64,000 bases of DNA from Alkalilacustris brevis. GTDB taxonomy: Bacteria; Pseudomonadota; Alphaproteobacteria; Rhodobacterales; Rhodobacteraceae. The DNA lies in the NCBI RefSeq assembly GCF_003350345.1, contig NZ_QNVJ01000053.1:26528-90527 (forward strand), in the 5' to 3' direction. Shown piece by piece: positions 1 through 8,838 of this stretch. The notes under the pieces are model-generated. The model was given only the letters and a program-made list of their open reading frames with translations. It was not told the DNA's origin and ran no database searches. Each line of letters opens with the position of its first letter. The stretch's first letter is position 1. The translations under genes were made by a program, and so were the position numbers.

Positions 1-157
<157 letters not shown>

Positions 158-201
158 TCACTCCTTTCGATGCTTTGGTCCTGGGGGTGGGGCGCCTTGC
201 C

Positions 202-777
202 TCAGTCCCCGGCGCGCCAGCGATTGACCGACCCGCTGTCGATATCGAACAGGTCGAGCATCCGCCCCACCGTGTGATCGATCACGTCGTCAAGCGTTTC
301 GGGCCGCGAGTAGAAGGCGGGAACGACCGGCGCGACCACCGCCCCCATTTCCGCAAGCGCCGTCATCGTACGAAGATGCCCCAGATGCAGCGGTGTCTCG
401 CGCACCCCGAGGACGAGGCGCCGGCGTTCCTTGAGGACGACATCGGCCGCGCGGCTCATCAGCGACGAGGTCACCCCAGAGGCGATCTCGCTCATCGTGC
501 GGATGGAACACGGCAGGATCAGCATCCCCCGGGTGCGATAGGACCCCGAGGAAATTGCCGCGGCCACATCGCCGATCGGGTGCGCCGCGGTGGCGAGTTC
601 ACGGATTTCGCGCGGCTTCTGCGCCACCTCGTAGGACATGGTCAGCTCGGCCGATTTGGTGATGACCAGATGTGTCGGGATCGAAAGCTGGCGCAGAATC
701 TCCAGGGCGCGGATGCCGTAGATCACGCCCGACGCGCCGGTAATGCCAATCACGATGGGAAGTGTGCGATCCGTCAT
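202..777 (-). CDS. ubiX: UbiX-family flavin prenyltransferase
   Basis: A 191-residue protein of normal length for flavin prenyltransferases, which attach a dimethylallyl group to FMN to make prenylated FMN, the cofactor of UbiD decarboxylases. Family signatures are clear: the nucleotide-binding GITGASG at residues 11-17, a PCS motif near the middle, and the C-terminal KERRRLVLGVRETPLH segment. The start at 777 overlaps the stop of the upstream aldehyde dehydrogenase gene (ATGA), so the longer open frame reaching to 927 is not used. A UbiD gene starts 1.6 kb away on the other strand, so this protein most likely supplies cofactor to that enzyme. It may be a dedicated paralogue rather than the ubiquinone-pathway copy; the sequence alone does not settle that. 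Confidence 0.93.
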   Translation of the reverse strand: MTDRTLPIVIGITGASGVIYGIRALEILRQLSIPTHLVITKSAELTMSYEVAQKPREIRELATAAHPIGDVAAAISSGSYRTRGMLILPCSIRTMSEIASGVTSSLMSRAADVVLKERRRLVLGVRETPLHLGHLRTMTALAEMGAVVAPVVPAFYSRPETLDDVIDHTVGRMLDLFDIDSGSVNRWRAGD

Positions 778-2228
778 GCAGCACCGCCGGGCGAGTATTC
801 GAGAAAGGTGTGCTTGGTCTCCAGAAAGTCGGCCAGCCCTTCTACACCGTGAAGGCGGCCAAGCCCGCTTTCGCCGAAACCGCCTACTTCGGCCTCGGCG
901 AACTGGCGGCGATGGCAGTTGATCCACACTGTTCCGAACCGCAGCCGGCGGGCGAGGCGGTGCGCAACCTCGATGTTTTGCGTGTGAATACTTGCGGCGA
1001 GACCGTAGGGGGTTGCATGAGCCATGTCGCGCGCCTCGGCTTCGGATGTGAATCGCTCAAGCGTGATGATCGGCCCGAACAGCTCTTCCTGCACGAAGGT
1101 AGAACGCAGATTGTTGATTCCCACAAGCGTGGGCGTCAGAAAGGCGCCCTTCGGGGGGACATCTTCGGGGCGTGCGCCGCGCACGATGACCTCGCCCTGG
1201 TCGCTGGCGGCGTCGATCAGCTTGCGCAGCCGGAGCTCGTTGTTCGCGTCGATCAACGGGCCCATCTCGCTTGAAGGGTCCGCGGCCGGGCCGACCTTGA
1301 TACTGGCGAAGCGTTCGGCCATGCGGGCGCGGAAATCGTCATAAATGTCGGCATGGACGAGCAGGCGGCTGGCGCACATGCAGAACTGCCCGGCGACGGA
1401 GAGGGCACCGAAAGCGAGTTCACGAACGGCGCGGTCAAGATCGGCATCGGGAAAGACGATCCCCGGCGATTTGCCGCCCAGTTCCAGCGACAGGCGTTTC
1501 ATCGTCGGCGCGGCGGCCACCATGATCGCCTTGCCGGTAGCGGACGCGCCGGTGAAGCTTATGACCTGCACGCCGGGCGAGGCGACCAGCGCGCGCCCGA
1601 CCTCGATGCCGCTTTCATTGATGACGTTCACGGTGCCGGGCGGCAGGTCGGGGTCATCCAGCAGCAGGTCCATCACGGCGGCGTTCACCAGGCTTGTCTG
1701 CGGTGCGGGCTTGACGATCACCGTGCAGCCGGCCGCCAGCGCCGGGGCCAGCGAGCGCACGAGGAGCGTTACCGGCGCGTTCCAGGGCACGATCACTGCG
1801 GCGACGCCCGCAGGCTCGCGTGCGAGGATGGACAGCGAACCCGGCACAACCTCGCCGCTGCGACCCTGCGGCACACGCGCGAGTCCGGCGTAGAAACGCG
1901 CCTCGGAGATCGCGGCGAGCAGTTCGCCGCGCGCCTCGTGGCGCAGTTTTCCGTTTTCGCGGCAGAGAAGGCCGGTAATCGCGTCGCTTTGCGCAGCCAG
2001 CCGGTCGGCAAAGCGGCGCAGCACTTCCTCGCGCAGCCGCGGCGCCTGAGTCCATGATGAGGTTTCGAAAGCGTCGTTCGCGACAGCGACCGCGCGGTCG
2101 ACGAGTTCCGCGTTTCCCGGCGCGTAGCGGCCGATCACCTCGCCGTTGGCGGGATCGGTGCTGTCGGCCCAGATGCCCTCGGGGTGTTCGACCCGGTCTG
2201 CCCCGATGCGATTCAATGCCTCACGCAT
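774..2228 (-). CDS. NAD(P)-dependent aldehyde dehydrogenase
   Basis: A 484-residue aldehyde dehydrogenase, full length for the superfamily; it oxidises an aldehyde to the acid with NAD(P)+. The general-base region SLELGGKSP and the catalytic cysteine motif GQFCMCASR are both intact. The start ATG at 2228 has a GGAAGG ribosome site about 9 nt upstream. The gene is translationally coupled to ubiX through an ATGA overlap and diverges from ubiD. The nearby ThDP-dependent enzyme could convert a 2-oxo acid to an aldehyde, which this enzyme would then oxidise; this is inference from context. The physiological substrate cannot be named from sequence. Confidence 0.93.
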   Translation of the reverse strand: MREALNRIGADRVEHPEGIWADSTDPANGEVIGRYAPGNAELVDRAVAVANDAFETSSWTQAPRLREEVLRRFADRLAAQSDAITGLLCRENGKLRHEARGELLAAISEARFYAGLARVPQGRSGEVVPGSLSILAREPAGVAAVIVPWNAPVTLLVRSLAPALAAGCTVIVKPAPQTSLVNAAVMDLLLDDPDLPPGTVNVINESGIEVGRALVASPGVQVISFTGASATGKAIMVAAAPTMKRLSLELGGKSPGIVFPDADLDRAVRELAFGALSVAGQFCMCASRLLVHADIYDDFRARMAERFASIKVGPAADPSSEMGPLIDANNELRLRKLIDAASDQGEVIVRGARPEDVPPKGAFLTPTLVGINNLRSTFVQEELFGPIITLERFTSEAEARDMAHATPYGLAASIHTQNIEVAHRLARRLRFGTVWINCHRRQFAEAEVGGFGESGLGRLHGVEGLADFLETKHTFLEYSPGGAA

Positions 2229-2424
2229 GTTTTGCTACCTTCCAGCGGAATCCTTGTATTATTGCTCTGCCTTTACACTTGCTCCGCCGATGAGCGGCAT
2301 ACGAAACCTACATATCTGACCTAACTTTTCGTTTCTTGTGAGTTTGGTGGCCACCGGTAGCTTACGCATGTCGCTGCGCATCACTATCGGACCGGATGCG
2401 CAGCCTGACAGGGAGGGCAATGCG

Positions 2425-3879
2425 ATGGCTGACGGAACTGGGCAGATCAAGCGTCACGAAGACCTGCGCGATCTGATCGAACACTTCGAGGCGCTTGGCG
2501 AGCTGGCGCGTGTGGATGGCGCGGATTGGGATCTGGAGGTTGGCGCCGTGGCCGAGTTGACGGCCCAGAAAGATCCCGGCCGGGGGCCCGCGGTGCTGTT
2601 CGACAACATCAAGGGCTATCCCGAGGGGTTCCGCATTCTGTCGGGGGCGCCCAATTCCTTCCGGCGGCTGGCCACGGTTCTGGGGCTGCCGATGCCCGAT
2701 GACGAGATCGCGCTGGTGCGGTCCTATCTCGAGCGGATTCGGCAGGGCGGCGCGGACCTTATCCCCCCCGTGGAAGTCAGCGACGGCCCCATCCTTGAGA
2801 ATATCCTCGAGGGCGACGATGTCGATCTGTTCAAGTTTCCCGTGCCCAAGGTCCACGAGCTTGACGGAAACCGCTATATCGGCACCGATGACATGGTGGT
2901 GATGCGCGACCCCGAGGACGGGCATATCAATCTGGGCACCTACCGCATTGCGGTCCATGACAAGAACACCGCGGGGATCTGGATCAGCCCCGGCAAGCAT
3001 GGCCGCTTCATCCGCGAAAAGTATTTCAAGCAGGGCAAGCCCTGTCCGGTCCTGATTTCCTGCGGGCAGGACCCGTTGTTGTTTCTGGCCAGCCATCAGG
3101 AAATCCGTGGCGGGGTCTCGGAACTCGACTATGCGGGCGGTCAGCGTGGCCGCCCCTTCGAGGTCATTCCCTCGAAAAGCCACGGGCTGCCTATCCCCGC
3201 GAATGCCGAGATCGTGCTCGAAGGCACCATCCACCCTGGCGAGGAGCGCGAGGAAGGGCCGTTCGGCGAATTCATGGGCTATTACGCCTCTGAGGCCTCG
3301 ATGCAGCCGGTTGTGAGGATCGAACGCATCTATCACCGCAACAACCCGATCCTGACCCTCGCGGTTCCCTCGCGCCCGCCCGAGAATTTCACCTTCGCCC
3401 GCTCTGCGGTGAAGTCCGCGATGATCTGGGACGAGGTCGAAAAGGCCGGGCTTGCCGGGGTGACGGGCGTGTGGTGCCATGAGGCGGGCGCGGGTCGCCT
3501 GTTCAACGTCATCGCCATCAAGCAAGGCTATCCTGGGCACGCAAAGCAGGCAGGGATGCTGGCGGCGAACTGTCGGGCGGGCAATTACGCGGGGCGCTGG
3601 ACCATCACCGTCGATGACGACATCAACCCCGCCGATATCAACGATGTCATCTGGGCGCTGTCGACGCGCTGCGATCCGGTGGAAGATGTGGATTTTATCC
3701 GCCGTGCCTGGTCGACGCCGCTTGACCCGCTTCTGCCAAAACCGCCCTACGAGTCCAATCGCGCGGTGGTTGACGCCTGCAAGCCATGGGGACGGCTGAA
3801 CGAATTTCCTATCACTGCCGAGGCGGGGCCGGAGTTGCGTCGGCGCGTGAAGGAAAAATGGCCTGAACTCTTCGCATGA
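2425..3879 (+). CDS. UbiD-family prenylated-FMN-dependent decarboxylase
   Basis: A 484-residue UbiD-family enzyme, which reversibly removes a carboxyl group from aromatic or alpha,beta-unsaturated acids with prenylated FMN and a metal. The NLGTYR motif sits at residues 169-174 and EEGPFGE at 276-282, giving Arg174, Glu277 and Glu282, almost the same numbering as the catalytic Arg-Glu-Glu set of fungal Fdc1. The start at 2425 is preferred over upstream in-frame ATGs because GGGAGGG lies 7 nt before it. The gene diverges from aldehyde dehydrogenase-ubiX and is followed by a TAXI-TRAP transporter, so its substrate or product is probably the transported compound. The subfamily (ferulate, vanillate, phthaloyl-CoA type and so on) cannot be decided here. 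Confidence 0.93.
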   Translation: MADGTGQIKRHEDLRDLIEHFEALGELARVDGADWDLEVGAVAELTAQKDPGRGPAVLFDNIKGYPEGFRILSGAPNSFRRLATVLGLPMPDDEIALVRSYLERIRQGGADLIPPVEVSDGPILENILEGDDVDLFKFPVPKVHELDGNRYIGTDDMVVMRDPEDGHINLGTYRIAVHDKNTAGIWISPGKHGRFIREKYFKQGKPCPVLISCGQDPLLFLASHQEIRGGVSELDYAGGQRGRPFEVIPSKSHGLPIPANAEIVLEGTIHPGEEREEGPFGEFMGYYASEASMQPVVRIERIYHRNNPILTLAVPSRPPENFTFARSAVKSAMIWDEVEKAGLAGVTGVWCHEAGAGRLFNVIAIKQGYPGHAKQAGMLAANCRAGNYAGRWTITVDDDINPADINDVIWALSTRCDPVEDVDFIRRAWSTPLDPLLPKPPYESNRAVVDACKPWGRLNEFPITAEAGPELRRRVKEKWPELFA

Positions 3880-3953
3880 AGACGATGCTCTAGCATTCGG
3901 ATTTCTTGGACGGAGTCAGGGAGAGTTCCAAGCATATCAAAGGGAGGAAAGCT

Positions 3954-4967
3954 ATGAAGATCACTGCAAACCGCCGTCAGGTTCTCGGGGGGATCGGCGC
4001 GGCCGCTGCCGCCGCGGCTCTGCCCGGGAGCATGGCATTTGGGCAACCGGTATCGTTGCGCATCGGCACCTCTAGCGTGGGTTCGGTGTTCTATACGCTT
4101 GCTGTTGGTGCGGGCGAGCTGATCCGTGACAAGGCGGGCATAAACACCACCGTCGAGCCGGTTGGCGGATCTGCGGCCAATGTGAACGGCATCGGCCGCG
4201 AGACCGTGGATCTTGCGGTCACCAATTCGTTCGCATCCTTTAGCGGCTACAACGCCATGCATGGTTTCAATGATCCGATTGACCATCGCCTGATCATTCA
4301 GGGGCAGCCGAGCTATCGGTGGATCTTCACCCGCCCCGGCGCGGGCATCGAATCCGCCCGCGATCTGGAGGGGCGTACGATCATCGGTGAGCGCCGCGCG
4401 CTGCCGGAGCTGCGTCTTGTGCTGGATGCGCTGGCCACTGCGCTCGATCTGGACATCGATTCCATGAACATCGTCGCGACCGCCGATACCGGTGAAGCCT
4501 TCGCCGCGATCCGGGCGGGCAGTGTCGATGCCTTCGTGATGCCCTTCAGCCCGCGCGCGGGGATCATCGAGGAGGGGATGCGCGACAGGCATATCCAGTT
4601 CCTCCACGTCACCCCAGAAGAACGTGACGCGATGCTCGAACACCTTCCGGCCGCGTTCTTTCCTGTCGATCAGCGAGCGAATGACTTTTCTAACCAGGAA
4701 GAGGTCGTGCCGCTGGTGTCGCTCAACACCTACATGATCGGCCGCACCGACCTTGACAACGAGACGGTCTATCAGGTGGTCAAGACGCTCTTCGAAGAGA
4801 ACGAGACCTTCATCAGCTATCACGCCGCTGCGCGGAACTGGACGGTCGAGAACACGCTCATTCCGCCGGCGGTGCCGCTGCATGACGGGGTGGTGCAGTA
4901 TTTCCGCGAGATCGGTGTGTGGACCGACGAGCACGAAGCCGTGCAGCAGAGACTTCTGTCGAACTAA
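3954..4967 (+). CDS. TAXI-family TRAP transporter solute-binding protein
   Basis: A 337-residue periplasmic binding protein of the TAXI branch of TRAP transporters. The N-terminus has a twin-arginine-like signal (NRRQVLGG, then an alanine-rich hydrophobic stretch ending near residue 30), suggesting Tat export. The mature start, LRIGTSSVGSVFYTLAVGAG, is typical of TAXI proteins. The start ATG at 3954 has AAGGGAGGAAAG just upstream. It lies 74 nt after ubiD and 90 nt before the fused permease gene, with a hairpin in between (5001-5026). TAXI proteins bind organic anions such as glutamate or 2-oxo acids; the ligand here is unknown, but the neighbouring decarboxylase suggests an aromatic or unsaturated acid. 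Confidence 0.92.
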   Translation: MKITANRRQVLGGIGAAAAAAALPGSMAFGQPVSLRIGTSSVGSVFYTLAVGAGELIRDKAGINTTVEPVGGSAANVNGIGRETVDLAVTNSFASFSGYNAMHGFNDPIDHRLIIQGQPSYRWIFTRPGAGIESARDLEGRTIIGERRALPELRLVLDALATALDLDIDSMNIVATADTGEAFAAIRAGSVDAFVMPFSPRAGIIEEGMRDRHIQFLHVTPEERDAMLEHLPAAFFPVDQRANDFSNQEEVVPLVSLNTYMIGRTDLDNETVYQVVKTLFEENETFISYHAAARNWTVENTLIPPAVPLHDGVVQYFREIGVWTDEHEAVQQRLLSN

Positions 4968-5000
4968 GCCTGCCGAACCGGGTTTCGGAAAGGCTTCTTG

Positions 5001-5026
5001 CCGCCTCCGGTTCAGGCCGGGGGCGG
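5001..5026 (+). promoter_or_regulatory. Intercistronic hairpin after TAXI binding-protein gene
   Basis: CCGCCTCCGG (5001-5010) pairs with CCGGGGGCGG (5017-5026) over a 6-nt loop, with one G-U pair in RNA. It lies 33 nt after the binding-protein stop and just before the permease ribosome site. There is no T-tract, so it is more likely an mRNA-stabilising or attenuating element than a full terminator. Similar hairpins follow the other five binding-protein genes in this window. Confidence 0.55.
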
Positions 5027-5057
5027 AACAGATGTAACAGGTGCGGGAGGAGGCATC

Positions 5058-7022
5058 ATGTCATCGCGTTTCGGTCTTGGGGCGTCCAACGTCCTGCTGG
5101 TGCTGACCACTCTGACGGCGGCCTGGCATGTGGTGCACATCACCCAGGTGACCACCTTCTTCGGCATCTTCATTCCCGAGGTCTCGGTCAAGGCGCTCAG
5201 CCTGACGATGGCCTCGCTCATCGCGTTGATCTTTGCCCGATCGCCCGAACCAGGGCCCAATGGCGAGGACGTCTTTGACCTGAAGTTCCGCTGGCACGAT
5301 CTGGTGCTCTGGGCGATGATCGCCACCGGCTGCGGTTTCGTCGTCTTCTTCAACGATATCTTCCTTGATTACGGGTTCTGGGGCGAAGTCGACGATCTGG
5401 GCATCGTGATGGCGCTACTGGTCTCGATCCCGCTGCTTGAGGCCGTGCGCCGCAAGACGGGTATCGTGCTGCCCATCATCATCCTGTCTTTCGTGGCCCT
5501 GGCGCTGTTCCAGCAATATCTGCCCGGCGTCCTGCACGGGCGCGGCTACTCGCTCGAGCGGCTCCTCTACGGCACCTATGTCAGCAGCGCGGGGGTGTTC
5601 GGCGTCCCGCTGGGGATCGCGGTGAACATCGTGATTGTCTTTCTGGTCTTCGGTGCGCTGATGGAGCGCGCCGGCGCCAGCCAGTGGTTCATGGACCTGG
5701 CGTTGTCGCTGACGGGGCGTGCCCATGGCGGCCCGGCGAAGGCGGCGGTGCTGGCCTCGGGCATGTTCGGGTCGATTTCCGGCTCGCCCTCGGGCAATTC
5801 GGCGACCACGGGGGTATTCACCATCCCGATGATGAAAAAGGTCGGCTACAAGCCAACCTTCGCCGCAGGCGTCGAGGCCGTTGCATCGACCGGCGGGATG
5901 ATCCTGCCGCCCGTCATGGGCGCCATTGCCTTTCTTATGGCCGAGTGGATCGGACGTACCTATGTGGAAGTGGTCACGGCAGCCATCATTCCCGCGATAC
6001 TCTACTTCCTGGTCGTGTTCGCGTCAGTGCATTTCGAGGCACGCCGCAGCGGGATCAAGCCGACACCGACGCTGGACATACCGAACTTTTGGCGCACGCT
6101 CCGCGGCGGCTGGTATTTCGCACTTCCGATCATCGCGTTGATCTGGTTCCTGATCATAGCCGCCTATCAGCCCGGACGCGCCGCGCTCTACTCCTGCGGA
6201 GCTGTCGTGGTTGCGAGCTTCATGTCGCGCGACCGCACCAACTGGCTCTGGCCGATGCAGATCCTCTACGCCATTCGCGCTGCAGTGATGCGCTGGCTGG
6301 TCATCGTGCTGATCACCGCATCGGTGGGTATCATGATCGGCGCGCTTGAGCTTTCCGGAGTCGGTATCAACGTCTCGCGCTTCATAGTCGATCTCGGTGG
6401 CGGCAATCTCATCGTCACGCTGATTCTCGTGGGGATCGTCAGCCTGCTGGTGGGCATGGGGCTGGATGCAACCCCGGCCTATGTGACGCTGGCCACACTG
6501 ATGGCGCCGGCATTGGTGATGCTGGGCGTGCCGGATATCGCCGCGCATCTCTATGTCATCTACTGGGGGCTTGCCTCGTTCTTCACGCCGCCGACCTGTA
6601 TCGCGATTTTCGTCACCGCAGCGATCGCGCGCGCGCCGATCTGGGCCTCGGGGTTCGAGGCGATGCGCATCGGCATCGCGGCCTTCATCGTGCCGCTTGC
6701 CTTTGCGCTCAATCCGGCACTGTTGATGGAGGGCGACGCGCTGAGCATCATCTTTGCGGCGAGCACGGCACTGGTGGGGGCGGTTGCCATCGCCTCGGGG
6801 CTGCGGGGGTTCGCGCTGAACCACATGCCGGGCTACACGCGGGTGCTGATGGTCGGCGGTGGCCTGATGCTTGTGGCGCCGGGCGTGATGCTTCTGCTCG
6901 GCGGGCTGGCGCTGATAGTGTTGGCGGTCCTGCTATCGGGACGCGAGCAGATTTCTGATGATGATAAAGCACTCGAGCCCGCGCGCGCGCCCGATGCGTC
7001 AATGGAGCACCTGACACGATGA
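5058..7022 (+). CDS. TRAP transporter fused permease (4TM/12TM)
   Basis: A 654-residue, highly hydrophobic protein with the fused small-plus-large subunit layout used by TAXI-type TRAP systems. The segment GMFGSISGSPSGNSATTGVFTIP (about residues 235-257) and the later GGMILPPVMGAIAFLM are hallmarks of the large (DctM/12TM) domain; the first 200 residues form the small-subunit-like part. The start at 5058 has GGGAGGAGG about 4-5 nt upstream. It overlaps the following ThDP-enzyme gene by ATGA, so transport and metabolism are co-translated. It would import an organic acid with Na+ or H+, delivered by the upstream TAXI protein. Confidence 0.93.
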   Translation: MSSRFGLGASNVLLVLTTLTAAWHVVHITQVTTFFGIFIPEVSVKALSLTMASLIALIFARSPEPGPNGEDVFDLKFRWHDLVLWAMIATGCGFVVFFNDIFLDYGFWGEVDDLGIVMALLVSIPLLEAVRRKTGIVLPIIILSFVALALFQQYLPGVLHGRGYSLERLLYGTYVSSAGVFGVPLGIAVNIVIVFLVFGALMERAGASQWFMDLALSLTGRAHGGPAKAAVLASGMFGSISGSPSGNSATTGVFTIPMMKKVGYKPTFAAGVEAVASTGGMILPPVMGAIAFLMAEWIGRTYVEVVTAAIIPAILYFLVVFASVHFEARRSGIKPTPTLDIPNFWRTLRGGWYFALPIIALIWFLIIAAYQPGRAALYSCGAVVVASFMSRDRTNWLWPMQILYAIRAAVMRWLVIVLITASVGIMIGALELSGVGINVSRFIVDLGGGNLIVTLILVGIVSLLVGMGLDATPAYVTLATLMAPALVMLGVPDIAAHLYVIYWGLASFFTPPTCIAIFVTAAIARAPIWASGFEAMRIGIAAFIVPLAFALNPALLMEGDALSIIFAASTALVGAVAIASGLRGFALNHMPGYTRVLMVGGGLMLVAPGVMLLLGGLALIVLAVLLSGREQISDDDKALEPARAPDASMEHLTR

Positions 7023-8731
7023 AGGACACTGGCAAGGCAACGATGACGGTCGCGGAAGCCTATCTGCGGCTGCTGAAGAAGCGGGGCGTCGATTACCTCT
7101 TCGCGAATGCAGGAACCGATTTCGCTCCGATCATCGAAGCACTGGCCGGAGGGGGCGCGGACCGCGGAGAGATGCCGCACCCGGTGATCGCGCCGCACGA
7201 AAATGTCGCGGTGGCAATGGCGATGGGGCACGCGCTCATCAGCGGGCGCCCGCAGGCGGTCATGGTCCATGTCAATGTGGGGACCGCGAACGCGCTGTGC
7301 GGCCTGATGAATGCCAGCCGCCTGCACGTTCCCATGCTGTTCACGGCCGGGCGCACCCCGATCCTGGAAGAAGGCGCCCCCGGCGCGCGTTCGGGGTTCA
7401 TTCACTGGCCTCAGGAAATGTTCGATCAGGGCGGCATCGTGCGGGAAATGGTGCGCTGGGACTACGAGCTGCGTGACCCCCGGCAGCTGCGTCAGGTGGT
7501 CGACCGGGCACTTGCAATCTGCCGCTCCTCGCCCGCCGGTCCGGTCTATCTGACCTTGCCGCGCGAGGTGCTGGCCGCCCCGGTGACAGAAATCGACCTC
7601 GAGGCGGCGCCGGCGCTGGCCCCGGTTTCCGCCGGCCGCCCCCCCGAGAGCGCCCTGCAACAGGTCGCAGGCTGGATCGGCACGTCCCGCCGCCCGCTGC
7701 TGATTACCTCGGCCACGGGGCGAACCGCCGCGGCGCGCGCCGCGCTTGAAGCCTTCGCCGCGGAACACAGGATACCGGTGGTGACCTATACGCCACGTTT
7801 CGCCGAGATCAGCCACGACCACCCGATGAATGCCGGAAGCGACCCAAACCCGCTTCTGGGCGAGGCCGACCTGGTCCTTGTCTCCGAGGCGATGGCGCCC
7901 TGGATTCCGGGGCAGGCGTCACCCGGGCGCGATTGCCGCGTCGTGCAGATCGGCGAGGACCCTCTGTTCGCCGACCTGCCGATGCGCAGCTTTCCCGCCC
8001 ATGTGGCGCTTTCGGGCGCACCGGCCGAGATATTCTCCGCGCTGCAGGCAATGGCGCGCGGCGACACCCCCGAGGCCGAAGCCGGCAGGGCCCGCGACGA
8101 CTGGGCGGCTCGGACGACAGCCAATGCCCGCGTCAGCCGCACCGTCGAGACACTGCCCGACGATGCCCCGCCTCCACCCTCCGAAGTCACCCGGGCGATC
8201 GCAGAGATCCGCGGTGGCGCCCCGGTGTTCAAGGAATCGCCGCTTCTGCTCGGCGATCTGGGGGATACCGAAACCGGCGACTACTTCTTTGCCGGTGCGG
8301 CGGGTGGCCTTGGCTGGAGTATGGGCGCGGCGCTCGGTGCGTCACTGGCGCGCGGGCGCAAGCCAGTCATCGTGACGACGGGCGATGGCTCTTACATGTT
8401 CAACACGCCGCTGGCTGCGCATCATGTCGCCGCGAGCGAAGGCATCCCCCTCCTGACCGTGATCTACAACAACAATGCCTGGCACGCGGTGCGCCGTGCA
8501 ACGCACGGCATGTATCCCGACGGCGCTGCCAAGGCAGCCTGCCCCGAGCCGCTGACCGATTTCGGCGTCGATTTCAATTACAGCAAGATGATGGAAGTTG
8601 CCGGCGGCCATGGTGAGCGTGTGGACCGCATGGACGAGTTGCGCCCGGCGCTGAAACGCGCGATGGCGGCGGTCGAGGTCGGCGGCCAGGCGCTGGTCGA
8701 TGTGCGTATCGCCCACGGCCGCAAATCTTGA
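7019..8731 (+). CDS. ThDP-dependent decarboxylase/lyase-like enzyme
   Basis: A 570-residue thiamine-diphosphate enzyme of the acetolactate synthase/benzoylformate decarboxylase superfamily. The conserved activating glutamate is Glu61 (APHENVAVAM) in the N-terminal pyrimidine domain; the diphosphate/metal motif is GDGSYMF at 455-461 followed by YNNNAWHAV at 483-491. The central domain is less conserved. It starts inside the permease gene stop (ATGA). In this superfamily the usual reaction is decarboxylation or C-C cleavage of a 2-oxo acid or acyloin to give an aldehyde, which fits the aldehyde dehydrogenase at 774-2228. Annotation as acetolactate synthase would be too specific. Confidence 0.88.
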   Translation: MKDTGKATMTVAEAYLRLLKKRGVDYLFANAGTDFAPIIEALAGGGADRGEMPHPVIAPHENVAVAMAMGHALISGRPQAVMVHVNVGTANALCGLMNASRLHVPMLFTAGRTPILEEGAPGARSGFIHWPQEMFDQGGIVREMVRWDYELRDPRQLRQVVDRALAICRSSPAGPVYLTLPREVLAAPVTEIDLEAAPALAPVSAGRPPESALQQVAGWIGTSRRPLLITSATGRTAAARAALEAFAAEHRIPVVTYTPRFAEISHDHPMNAGSDPNPLLGEADLVLVSEAMAPWIPGQASPGRDCRVVQIGEDPLFADLPMRSFPAHVALSGAPAEIFSALQAMARGDTPEAEAGRARDDWAARTTANARVSRTVETLPDDAPPPPSEVTRAIAEIRGGAPVFKESPLLLGDLGDTETGDYFFAGAAGGLGWSMGAALGASLARGRKPVIVTTGDGSYMFNTPLAAHHVAASEGIPLLTVIYNNNAWHAVRRATHGMYPDGAAKAACPEPLTDFGVDFNYSKMMEVAGGHGERVDRMDELRPALKRAMAAVEVGGQALVDVRIAHGRKS

Positions 8732-8802
8732 GCCCGACCACGGTGCCTGCGCAACCCTCCATGGCGGCCGCGCGTGCTGATGCCGGCCGCCTCCTGACCT
8801 TT

Positions 8803-8818
8803 GCCCGCTGAAGCGGGC
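8803..8818 (+). promoter_or_regulatory. Short hairpin before EamA gene
   Basis: GCCCGCT and AGCGGGC form a perfect 7-bp inverted repeat with a 2-nt spacer, 71 nt after the ThDP-enzyme stop and just before the GAAGGAG ribosome site of the next gene. There is no T-run, so it may dampen read-through into the exporter gene rather than end transcription. Confidence 0.35.
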
Positions 8819-8838
8819 CTTCGAAGGAGACCGTTCAC

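Noticed and set aside
778..927. N-terminal extension of UbiX
   Set aside because: Arg/Pro-rich, overlaps the aldehyde dehydrogenase gene; family start and ATGA overlap support 777.
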